In this document: piece after piece, positions 25,214-32,455 of the stretch
How positions within the stretch are numbered: the first letter of the stretch is position 1
How the letters are laid out: every line of letters begins with the position of its first letter
Source of the DNA: Pirellulales bacterium
GTDB lineage: Bacteria; Planctomycetota; Planctomycetia; Pirellulales; Lacipirellulaceae
Direction of reading: 5' to 3'
Length of the DNA: 64,000 nt
NCBI GenBank assembly: GCA_022841705.1
Contig: JALHQZ010000002.1
Coordinates: 1,116,001 to 1,180,000 of the forward strand
Translations under genes and position numbers: made by a program
Notes under the pieces: model-generated
Told to the model about the DNA's origin: nothing
Databases searched by the model: none
Seen by the model: only the letters and a program-made list of their open reading frames with translations

Positions 25214-27727
25214 CTATTTCGCGATATCACTCGGCGCGTTAACGTCGTTTTGTAAGTTGGGCAGCGGGCCATAGGCGAGGTGGGCGACCAGGACGGCGGC
25301 GCCGTTGACTTGGGAGGCTTTGGGGGTGATGGTTACTCCCGGCAGCACGCCGCGGATGCGGCCGACGGCGCGGAACTCGCCGGGGGCGAGCCGGGCAGGG
25401 TCGAGCGCGAGCGCGATGAGTTGCTCCAAGTCAAGCTCCTTCGCCTGCTTGTCGCCCGCGGCGCGTTCGGTGGAGAAGAAAGCTTTCTTCGGTTCGATCA
25501 CTAGCGGCCGCAGGCTGTAGGGCAACGACTTTCCGCCGAGTAGTTCGCCGATCCACACGCCTTCAATTTGCGGCGGGCCCGGTTTGTCGAGCCGGCGCAC
25601 CAGCGCGAGGCCCGTCACATCGGTCGTCGAGCGGTTTTCGATTTGCATCACTCCGGTGGAGGACTTGCCCGCCACGATCAATCCGCCGCCGGGGCGCGTG
25701 CTGAGGTCGCACATCTCTTCGCTGTGGACGAACTCCGTGGTGGCCGAGTTCACCGGCAGGCCCAGGAGGCGCGTTTTCTCTTGGCGTTCGATCCGCACCG
25801 GCTGAATCGCGGGCCGCGGGCCGGTCGGCGGAGTTTCGCTCGGGGCGAAGGGCATGGCGGTAACGCTAGGGGCGTCGAACTCGAAATCGTAGGTGGTGGA
25901 AAGCGACGTGTAGAGCGCCATGTAGCGGGTGAGGTGCCCGCGCGGCGCCGTGGGCTGCGTTTCGAGCACGGCGATTTCGGTTTGGGCGCGCACAAAGCCG
26001 ATGTCCAGCTGCGCTTGCTTCACCACCGCCAGCGCCCCGGCGAGCGCGATGAAGGGCGCCGCCACCCATGCGAGTTCCACTCGGCCGAGCGCGTAGAAAA
26101 ACGCCCAGTTGATCGGCGCGAGGATCAGTAGGTACACCGCGAGGCAGCCAATCACAAACCCGGCGCCCGGAATGTTGACCCCCGCCGCTTCGCGCAGCGA
26201 ATCGCGCGCGGCATTCGCACTCGCACTAAAATCGGTCCACGCCGCGGCGCCGCCGGGCATCGGCGGGGCCAGGATGTTCTTGAACTCGCCGTCGGCGCCC
26301 ATCTCGACTCCCCCGCTATCGGTGGCGATGATCGGTTGCCGCAGTTTGGGATCGGTCAGTACGTCGCGGGCGAAAAAGCGGATTTTGGAATTCAGCTCCG
26401 GATCGAAGGGCCCGAGCGTACTGTCTGCCCACGAGACGATGGTGCTTCCTCCTTCGAACATATCGCTTTTGAACTGTCGCGGCGGTCGCCGCAAGAGCGC
26501 CGCGTTCACGAAGTTGTCGAAGCCGCTCTTCCAGTTCAGCAGGTCGCGCTCGTTGAGTTGAAACGCGGTCACCACAATTCGCCCGCGGCCCACGCTTCGC
26601 TCCATAAGAAACTCCTGGAGCCCCGCCGGCGCAGTTGCGTCCGCATGCGGCGTGAGTTTCACGCCGGACCATTTCACCGTTGGCCGCAGCGGCAGCCGCT
26701 TCGTGCCCACGGCGAAGGTCTTGCTCAGCGGCAGCAAATCTTCCGTTGTGAAGCTGCGCGCGCCAGCGCTTGTGGCCGGCAAAAATGGCGCGAGAAAACT
26801 TTCGGCCAGCAAATCAAGCGAATCGGGCCCGCTGATGATGAGCTGCCCCCCCCAGTGGAGCCAATCGACGAGCGCCTCCTGCTGTTCCTTCCGCAGCGCG
26901 GTTGGATCGACTTCATCCCACACCATGTACGCGGTGCTCGTCCAGCAGAGCGAGTTGTCGGCGAGCGCGATGCCGAGCCGCGCGTCGTCAATCGCCGGCC
27001 GAACCATCCGGTAATTGCGCTTCGCGAGATCGAGTGGCACGCCGGTGAACTCGAACTGCGCGGAGAAGGGCGCCGTCACCGAATACAAACTGCTCAAGAA
27101 CCCGTAGCGATCGGGCTCCTTGGCGAGCACCACCAAGTGGTACTGATGCGCCGGCATCCGCGTGAGGACGAGTTGCGATTCATCCACAATCGCACCGGAG
27201 CTGCGGTTGCGGAGCACGCTGACCAGCCGAATTGGTTTGTCGAACGGCGGCGTGAAGAGGAGCGTGTCGGGACTTTTGCGGGCGCCTTTGGCCAGCACGA
27301 TGGGCCGCGAACTGGGGAGCGAAAAATCGGTGCCATCGATTGCCACCGGTTTGTTCTGGCCATCGACAATTTCGTGCGTCACCTGGCCTTCAAAATCTTC
27401 GTAATTCGCCCGCATCCGTTGCGTGACCATCGACCAGTGCCCCGGCTTGGCGATCACCAGCGGCGATTTGGTTTCGTTCGGCAACGGCGCCGGGCGATCC
27501 GTTTCAAAATCGGGTTTTGGTTTCTTCTCTTGCTCCTTGGGGTCTTTCTTTTCCTCAGCGGCAACTTGGTCGGGCGAATCGGGCTGCCCCGCGTACCACC
27601 ACCCGCCCAGCCCGAGCAAAATCGCCAGCGGCGCCGCCCACAGCACAAGCACCCACCACCGATTGACCGGCGGGGGCGCGGGTTCGTCGTCGGGATCGTC
27701 GTTGGGCGTGTTGGGGGTGGTCGCCAT
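25214..27727 (-). CDS. Large membrane protein associated with ABC ATPase, unknown function
   Basis: 837 residues. The N-terminal membrane anchor (WWVLVLWAAPLAILLGLGGWW) is at about residues 24-46. A Lys/Glu/Pro-rich linker follows, then a long extracytoplasmic region with a GATase-like or ThuA-like alpha/beta stretch (QQEALVDWLHWGGQLIISGP, near 290). Two further helices lie around 535-585 (FVIGCLAVYLLILAPINWAFF, then LAWVAAPFIALAGALAVV), and a beta-rich tail follows. I recall this layout in planctomycetes beside ABC-2 ATPases. It is not itself a permease. Probably cotranscribed with the ATPase. Confidence 0.75.
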   Translation of the reverse strand: MATTPNTPNDDPDDEPAPPPVNRWWVLVLWAAPLAILLGLGGWWYAGQPDSPDQVAAEEKKDPKEQEKKPKPDFETDRPAPLPNETKSPLVIAKPGHWSMVTQRMRANYEDFEGQVTHEIVDGQNKPVAIDGTDFSLPSSRPIVLAKGARKSPDTLLFTPPFDKPIRLVSVLRNRSSGAIVDESQLVLTRMPAHQYHLVVLAKEPDRYGFLSSLYSVTAPFSAQFEFTGVPLDLAKRNYRMVRPAIDDARLGIALADNSLCWTSTAYMVWDEVDPTALRKEQQEALVDWLHWGGQLIISGPDSLDLLAESFLAPFLPATSAGARSFTTEDLLPLSKTFAVGTKRLPLRPTVKWSGVKLTPHADATAPAGLQEFLMERSVGRGRIVVTAFQLNERDLLNWKSGFDNFVNAALLRRPPRQFKSDMFEGGSTIVSWADSTLGPFDPELNSKIRFFARDVLTDPKLRQPIIATDSGGVEMGADGEFKNILAPPMPGGAAAWTDFSASANAARDSLREAAGVNIPGAGFVIGCLAVYLLILAPINWAFFYALGRVELAWVAAPFIALAGALAVVKQAQLDIGFVRAQTEIAVLETQPTAPRGHLTRYMALYTSLSTTYDFEFDAPSVTAMPFAPSETPPTGPRPAIQPVRIERQEKTRLLGLPVNSATTEFVHSEEMCDLSTRPGGGLIVAGKSSTGVMQIENRSTTDVTGLALVRRLDKPGPPQIEGVWIGELLGGKSLPYSLRPLVIEPKKAFFSTERAAGDKQAKELDLEQLIALALDPARLAPGEFRAVGRIRGVLPGVTITPKASQVNGAAVLVAHLAYGPLPNLQNDVNAPSDIAK

Positions 27728-27941
27728 TGGCCGAATTGGTTGGAATTACGCGGTAGCCGTAAGCGATTCGCTCCGAGCGACCGCATTTTATCCCGGCGGC
27801 GGTAGAGTTGCCACAGGCGAACCGAACGGGAGAATCAGCGCACTATTGGAAAGATGCTTGCCGCGCTCATTTATTCTGAACGGACTTCCCGATTCGTCGA
27901 TATTCGTCAGCGACGCAACCAACGTGGACAAGATTTCATCG

Positions 27942-28388
27942 CTATAGAAACTGCTGATACGCCGCCACCGCCAGTTCATCCACGCGGTCGTTCTCCGGGT
28001 GGCCGCTGTGCCCGGCGACGCGGGTGTATTTTACTTTGTGCGTGGCGAGGAGCGCGTCGAGTTGGCGCCACAGGTCTTCGTTCTTCACCTCGGCCAGCTT
28101 TTTGCCTTCGCGGCGTTTCCAACCGTTCGCCTTCCACTTGGGCATCCACTCGCTAATGCCTTTGCCCACGTACACGCTATCGGTGAAGAGTTCGACCTGC
28201 GTGGGCCGCTTGAGGAGTTTTAATCCTTCAACTACCGCTTGCAGTTCCATCCGGTTGTTGGTGGTGTCGCGCTCGCCGCCACTCTTTTCAAGCGACTTGC
28301 CCGTCGCCGGATGCCGCAGAATGAGCGCCCAGCCACCCGGCCCCGGATTGCCGCTACAGCCGCCGTCAGTAAAGAGATGGACTTCCAT
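27942..28388 (-). CDS. rnhA: Ribonuclease HI
   Basis: 148 residues. Degrades RNA in RNA-DNA hybrids. All catalytic positions are visible: the first Asp in HLFTDGGCSGNPGPGGWA, Glu in NRMELQAVVEGL, Asp in LFTDSVYVGKGI and the last Asp in GHSGHPENDRVDELA. Length is typical. The 3' side is a gap of about 210 bases; the histidine kinase lies downstream, six bases from the start on the other side and in the same orientation. Confidence 0.97.
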   Translation of the reverse strand: MEVHLFTDGGCSGNPGPGGWALILRHPATGKSLEKSGGERDTTNNRMELQAVVEGLKLLKRPTQVELFTDSVYVGKGISEWMPKWKANGWKRREGKKLAEVKNEDLWRQLDALLATHKVKYTRVAGHSGHPENDRVDELAVAAYQQFL

Positions 28389-28394
28389 GAATGC

Positions 28395-30212
28395 CTAACT
28401 GCTTACGACGCGCGTCAACTCCGCCACGCCCTGATCTAGAATCGGATCGAACGAACTGCGGTCCTCAATCATCCACGGCAGGGTGACGGTGAACGTGCTT
28501 CCTTTGCCGACGATGCTGCGGACGGAGACATCGCCCCCCAACAGGCGGCACAACTCGCGGACGATCGACAGGCCCAACCCGGTGCCGGAGTGTTCGCGCG
28601 TCATCGCATCGCCGCGGGGGGCGGCGGCGTTGCCTTGGCGGAACTTTTCGAAGATCACCGCTTGGTCCGCTTCGCTGATGCCGATGCCGGTGTCTTCCAC
28701 TTGCAGTTCGAGTTCGCCCATTTCAGTGCGGCCCGCGCGAACGGTGATCTTGCCTCCCTCGGGCGTGAACTTGATCGCGTTCGATAGGAGGTTGTTGAGA
28801 ATCTGCTGCAACTTCGCTTGGTCCTGGCGAATCGGCGGCAGGTCGGGCTCGCAATAGAAATCGAGATCGATGTTCTTGCGTTCCGACAGCGGCCGGGCCA
28901 TATCGCACTGGGCCGACACCACCGAGGCGATGCCGAACTGCGTGGGCCGGACGTCCATCTTACCGCTTTCCATTTTGGCGAGGTCCAAAATGTCGTTGAT
29001 CATCTCCAGCAGCATGCGGCCCGAGCGCTGAATGTTATCGACGTACCGCTTCTGCTTGGTGTCGAGCTTGTCGATGGTGGACAGCACATCGCTGAACCCC
29101 AAAATGCTGTTGAGCGGCGTGCGGAGCTCGTGGCTCATCGTGGCCAAAAAGTCGCTCTTCAGGCGGTTCATTTCAAACAGCCGCATGTTGGCTTGGGCGA
29201 GTTGGTCGATCTTGCCGTCGAGCTCGCTGTTGACCGACTGCAGCGCATCTTGCTGCCTGAGGAGCCGCCGCAACATGCGGTTGAACGCGGCGGCCAGTTC
29301 TTCGAACTCATCGCCGGTGTTGATCTCCGCCCGCTGCTCGACGTTCCCCTCGCGCACCGCGTCCGACACTTCCCTGAGGTGCTGCACCGGTTTGACGATG
29401 ATGTAGCGAATGATGAAGTACAACAAAAACATCGACAGAAAGCCGATGGTTACCGCCATCCCCCACATCAGGCCGCTATTCTTGGCGAGGTCCTTGCGCG
29501 TTGATTCGTGATCGATCTCGATCCGCATCACCGCCATCAGGTCGCCCTCCGTGAGCGGCCGCGGGTTGGCGCCTAAGCTGGTGTGGCAGGGGATGCAACT
29601 GCTGGTGGCGTACACCGGTTGGTAGTAGAGATATTTTTCGACGCCGTCGATGGGTTGCGTCCGCTGTTCCCACAACGAGGTTTCAATGGGCGTGTTGAGC
29701 GCATCGTCCGCCGCACCGACATCGATGCGCTCCTTCACGCCCGAGACGGTCGGCAGCGCGGATTGCGGTCGAACTTGGCTCCACTTCTCGATGAGCTGCG
29801 CTTCGAACTCATTCTTCGGCGCGCCGGCAGACTCGGAAGGGGGTTGATTTGTCGTCGCGGGATTAACCGGCAGGATCGCGTAGTGCTTGAACTTGGCGCC
29901 CAGCTCGCTGCTGCTGGTTTGTACCCACTTCCAAAAATCGTGCCGCTGCTTCTCATCGGGCGAAAGCTCTTCGGTCCGCGTATCGCCACTCAGCAGTTTA
30001 TCTTCCAGCCAAAAGTGCGTATCGAACCACGCCGTCCGCACCAGCTCCCGCCCCAACAACTGGTTCCGCTCATAAACCAGCTTTTCATTCTCGCGGCCGA
30101 ACCACTTAAAACTCAACAGCAGCATCACGGCCAGCGACGTGCCGAACCACCACAAGCACTTACGCTCGAGGCTCGACTCACCCAGGACCCGTTTGAAGCC
30201 TTTGTAGGACAT
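28395..30212 (-). CDS. Membrane sensor histidine kinase with c-type heme motif (Tll0287/DUF3365-like sensor)
   Basis: 605 residues. Membrane helix 1 is at about 19-39 and helix 2 at about 248-272. The periplasmic domain between them holds a CIPCH heme-binding motif (Cys206 to His210) in the context SSCIPCHTSLG, as in DUF3365/Tll0287-type sensors of redox or gas signals. HAMP follows (IVKPVQHLREVSDAVREGN), then a coiled coil. The HisKA site is SHELRTPLNSILGF (His361). The HATPase has N-box NLLSNAIKFTPEGG, G1 DTGIGIS and G2 GTGLGLSIV. No response regulator is adjacent. It is probably a trans-acting redox sensor. Confidence 0.92.
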   Translation of the reverse strand: MSYKGFKRVLGESSLERKCLWWFGTSLAVMLLLSFKWFGRENEKLVYERNQLLGRELVRTAWFDTHFWLEDKLLSGDTRTEELSPDEKQRHDFWKWVQTSSSELGAKFKHYAILPVNPATTNQPPSESAGAPKNEFEAQLIEKWSQVRPQSALPTVSGVKERIDVGAADDALNTPIETSLWEQRTQPIDGVEKYLYYQPVYATSSCIPCHTSLGANPRPLTEGDLMAVMRIEIDHESTRKDLAKNSGLMWGMAVTIGFLSMFLLYFIIRYIIVKPVQHLREVSDAVREGNVEQRAEINTGDEFEELAAAFNRMLRRLLRQQDALQSVNSELDGKIDQLAQANMRLFEMNRLKSDFLATMSHELRTPLNSILGFSDVLSTIDKLDTKQKRYVDNIQRSGRMLLEMINDILDLAKMESGKMDVRPTQFGIASVVSAQCDMARPLSERKNIDLDFYCEPDLPPIRQDQAKLQQILNNLLSNAIKFTPEGGKITVRAGRTEMGELELQVEDTGIGISEADQAVIFEKFRQGNAAAPRGDAMTREHSGTGLGLSIVRELCRLLGGDVSVRSIVGKGSTFTVTLPWMIEDRSSFDPILDQGVAELTRVVSS

Positions 30213-30221
30213 GCCGGTATT

Positions 30222-30977
30222 TTAGAGAGGCTGTGAGCTGGGGGCCATAGCAGGGGAGCTACGCTCCGCTGCGTGCGGATAGGGCGGGAGGGAGTCGACG
30301 AAGGGTTTGCCGAAGCCGCGGAGCCAGACGACGCCACCCTCGATCCTAGCAATCTCGATCTTGACCTTGCGAGGATAAAAAATTCGAAGTGTGTAAAAGA
30401 TCAAGCCGTAAAAGATCAGCAACGTTACGAGCTGCGACTGCTCATTCAGCATCAATAAGGCCCAGATCATGAGTGCAACGCCGGCTGCAAAAATGACGCT
30501 GATTCGCACAATCTCGGTTCGTGAACGGTAGAGATGCTCTCGACAGTGCCAATAAGCGATCTTTATTGCAACCTTCCGTTTGAACCAGACCTCGTGTAGC
30601 GTACCAAACACAAACAAGGCGCCTACGGTTGGATACACGGAGTTCGACGAATCGCCGGCAAAGATGGGATTGACTTGTTTGGCGATGAACCAAATTACCA
30701 ACCCAACCAATGCGGACGATGGAATCAGGATCAGAATACTGACCAGTTCGAGCCATCGGCCAACTCTTCGCGGTTCGTTAAGGTAAGCCATTCCAGTGGG
30801 AATGAATTCATTTCGAGCCATGTTGCACAAGACACAACGGGAAGGCAAATCGCCGCTTTCCTGCAACACTACAAAGTCTTCATCCCGCCACGCGCGTGTT
30901 GGCGTCGACCAATCACCCGCCGCCTCTTCACTCTGCGGCGAAGCATACGGGTTATCGTCTTGAGGCGTCGTCGTCAT
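30222..30977 (-). CDS. NPYASP-type membrane protein, copy 1
   Basis: 251 residues. It starts MTTTPQDDNPYASPQSEEAA, nearly identical to the gene at 31593-32315. A Cys pair follows (SRCVLCNMA), then four hydrophobic segments (about residues 75-97, 115-130, 156-174 and 180-198). The C-terminal region is VWLRGFGKPFVDSLPPYP, also shared with copy 2. The final residues (HAAERSSPAM...) are translated from a REP-B palindrome. It resembles a zinc-ribbon/membrane stress protein, but no function can be assigned. Confidence 0.7.
   Translation of the reverse strand: MTTTPQDDNPYASPQSEEAAGDWSTPTRAWRDEDFVVLQESGDLPSRCVLCNMARNEFIPTGMAYLNEPRRVGRWLELVSILILIPSSALVGLVIWFIAKQVNPIFAGDSSNSVYPTVGALFVFGTLHEVWFKRKVAIKIAYWHCREHLYRSRTEIVRISVIFAAGVALMIWALLMLNEQSQLVTLLIFYGLIFYTLRIFYPRKVKIEIARIEGGVVWLRGFGKPFVDSLPPYPHAAERSSPAMAPSSQPL
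30247..30270 (+). repeat. REP-B palindrome, copy 5 (variant)
   Basis: A diverged copy (GCAGGGGAGCTACGCTCC) that encodes the tail of the NPYASP copy 1 protein on the minus strand. Confidence 0.85.
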
Positions 30978-30982
30978 CGCAC

Positions 30983-31084
30983 AATAGCCGGGGAGCTACG
31001 CTCCGCGGCGATCGACTTTCTTGGGAAATCAATGCGTGAATTGTAGTTGAGCCGAACTCCGCGGAGCGTAGCTCCCCGGCTATT
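30983..31084. repeat. Inverted REP-B pair (copies 6 and 7) between NPYASP copy 1 and RAYT-B
   Basis: Arms 30983-31008 and 31059-31084 face each other across 50 bases. Arms and spacer are nearly identical to 32321-32422, which lies in the same position upstream of NPYASP copy 2. The right arm ends two bases from the RAYT-B stop codon. Confidence 0.93.
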
Positions 31085-31086
31085 GG

Positions 31087-31578
31087 CTACTTTTGCTTGT
31101 ACAGGCCGCGGCTTTCATCGTACTTCCAGCCGCTGTGGTCGGGCAAATAGGTGCGCACCAAATAGTCGAAGTGGTCTTGTTCTTGCACTGGCTCGCGGGA
31201 TGCTCCGTCGGAAAAGTAGCGCCGCTCGCCGTGGGCCGCTTTCATGCCGATCGTCAGAGCCCGTTTAATGCTCGTGCGTTGCCGGAGCCACTTGCGCGAC
31301 TCATCCTTCCAGCTCACCAGCGTGTGCAGGTGCGTCGGCTCGGTCGCCGCGGCGTGGAGTCGGCATTCAACAAACGGCATCGCTTGCCGGGTTAGCTCAA
31401 TCAGCGTCTGCTCGAGGGCGGCGTCAAAGTGTACTGGTGGTTCGGTCATGGCCGCGCGATACTTGGCGCCGAGCGGTTTGTTCGGCGGTTGCACTCCCGC
31501 CTTGCGTTTCACATACCCGCTGGGGTGATCGGGCAGCCAACTCCCCAGCGCGTGATAGGTGAAGAGATAGACGGGCAT
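31087..31578 (-). CDS. RAYT-B: REP-associated tyrosine transposase-like protein
   Basis: 163 residues from ATG at 31578 (MPVYLFTYHALGSWLPDHP). The HUH pair is EPTHLHTLVSWKD near residue 80, and the probable nucleophile tyrosine lies in QDHFDYLVRTYLPDHSGWKY near residue 145. This fits the RAYT branch of Y1 HUH transposases rather than mobile IS200. REP-B copies lie immediately at both ends, in inverted orientation (31059-31084 and 31602-31627), as expected for a RAYT with its cognate REP. It appears intact. Divergence from RAYT-A indicates a separate lineage. Confidence 0.75.
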   Translation of the reverse strand: MPVYLFTYHALGSWLPDHPSGYVKRKAGVQPPNKPLGAKYRAAMTEPPVHFDAALEQTLIELTRQAMPFVECRLHAAATEPTHLHTLVSWKDESRKWLRQRTSIKRALTIGMKAAHGERRYFSDGASREPVQEQDHFDYLVRTYLPDHSGWKYDESRGLYKQK

Positions 31579-31592
31579 GGCAACTGCTCGCA

Positions 31593-32315
31593 CTACTTAA
31601 CAATAGCCGGGGAGCTACGCTCCGCGGCGTGCGGATAAGGCGGGAGGGAGTCGACGAAGGGTTTGCCGAAACCGCTGAGCCAGACTTGGCCTGATTCGTG
31701 CTTCGTGACGGCATGTCGAAATTCACGTCTCGACAGCGCAATGAATCCAACAACGACCAAACCGAACTCTGCTGAAACAACAATCAAAGGATGCTCGAAG
31801 GATATGTACAAGTCAGACAAAAAGATTCCCACCGCGCCGACAACACATAGTAGAAACGTGATGACGACTTTATCGTGGCGCCGTCGATGATTTGCGCACA
31901 GCCAATACTCCAAGACGATTTTTGGAATCGCTTGCTCCCGGGCTTGACTGTAAGCCGAAGCGACAGCCCAAGCGACGGCGCCGAGAATGAGAGAAGCGAT
32001 CACAGCACCAACAACTCCGATGTAAGACCACAAAAGCAGAGCAGCACCGATAATCAAAAGCGATATCGCGTACCCGGCGAGTTCTTCCAACAGCCCGAGC
32101 CAAATACTCGTTCTCTCAAATTTCTCTTCCAACTTCAGAGCATCTCTTTCGCCTACTTCGCCACACAGCACACAGCGCTTCGGCAGACTTCCACTCCCCG
32201 CAACCACAACCAAATTCTCCTGCCGCCACGCCAGCGTGGGATCCGACACGATCTCCGCTGCCTCTTCACTCTGCGGCGAAGCATATGGGTTCTCGTCTTG
32301 AGGCGTCGTCGTCAT
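31593..32315 (-). CDS. NPYASP-type membrane protein, copy 2
   Basis: 240 residues. It shares MTTTPQDENPYASPQSEEAA and the C-terminal GFGKPFVDSLPPYP with copy 1, but the middle is strongly diverged. A CVLCGEVGERD Cys pair near residue 47 precedes about four helices. The tail HAAERSSPAIVK is encoded by a REP-B copy (31602-31627), which also provides the last codons before the stop. The conserved ends and variable middle suggest either different selection on the membrane part or gene conversion of the ends. Confidence 0.7.
   Translation of the reverse strand: MTTTPQDENPYASPQSEEAAEIVSDPTLAWRQENLVVVAGSGSLPKRCVLCGEVGERDALKLEEKFERTSIWLGLLEELAGYAISLLIIGAALLLWSYIGVVGAVIASLILGAVAWAVASAYSQAREQAIPKIVLEYWLCANHRRRHDKVVITFLLCVVGAVGIFLSDLYISFEHPLIVVSAEFGLVVVGFIALSRREFRHAVTKHESGQVWLSGFGKPFVDSLPPYPHAAERSSPAIVK
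31602..31627 (+). repeat. REP-B palindrome, copy 8
   Basis: Lies between the RAYT-B start and the 3' end of NPYASP copy 2, whose last residues it encodes on the minus strand. Confidence 0.92.
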
Positions 32316-32320
32316 CGCGC

Positions 32321-32422
32321 AATAGCCGGGGAGCTACGCTCCGCGGCGATCGACTCTCCGGTGAAATGAACGCGTGAATTGTAGTTGCGCCGAACTCCGC
32401 GGAGCGTAGCTCCCCGGCTATT
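32321..32422. repeat. Inverted REP-B pair (copies 9 and 10) upstream of NPYASP copy 2
   Basis: Arms 32321-32346 and 32397-32422 flank a 50-base spacer that is almost the same as in 30983-31084. This placement is in the 5' region of the minus-strand gene. Confidence 0.93.
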
Positions 32423-32455
32423 TTCTCCGCTCTCCGGACTCCCCTCTCCCCACTC

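Noticed and set aside
26336..27805. 489-codon open frame antisense to the ABC-associated membrane protein
   Set aside because: Sits wholly opposite a long gene with clear helices; composition is typical of a reverse-strand artefact.
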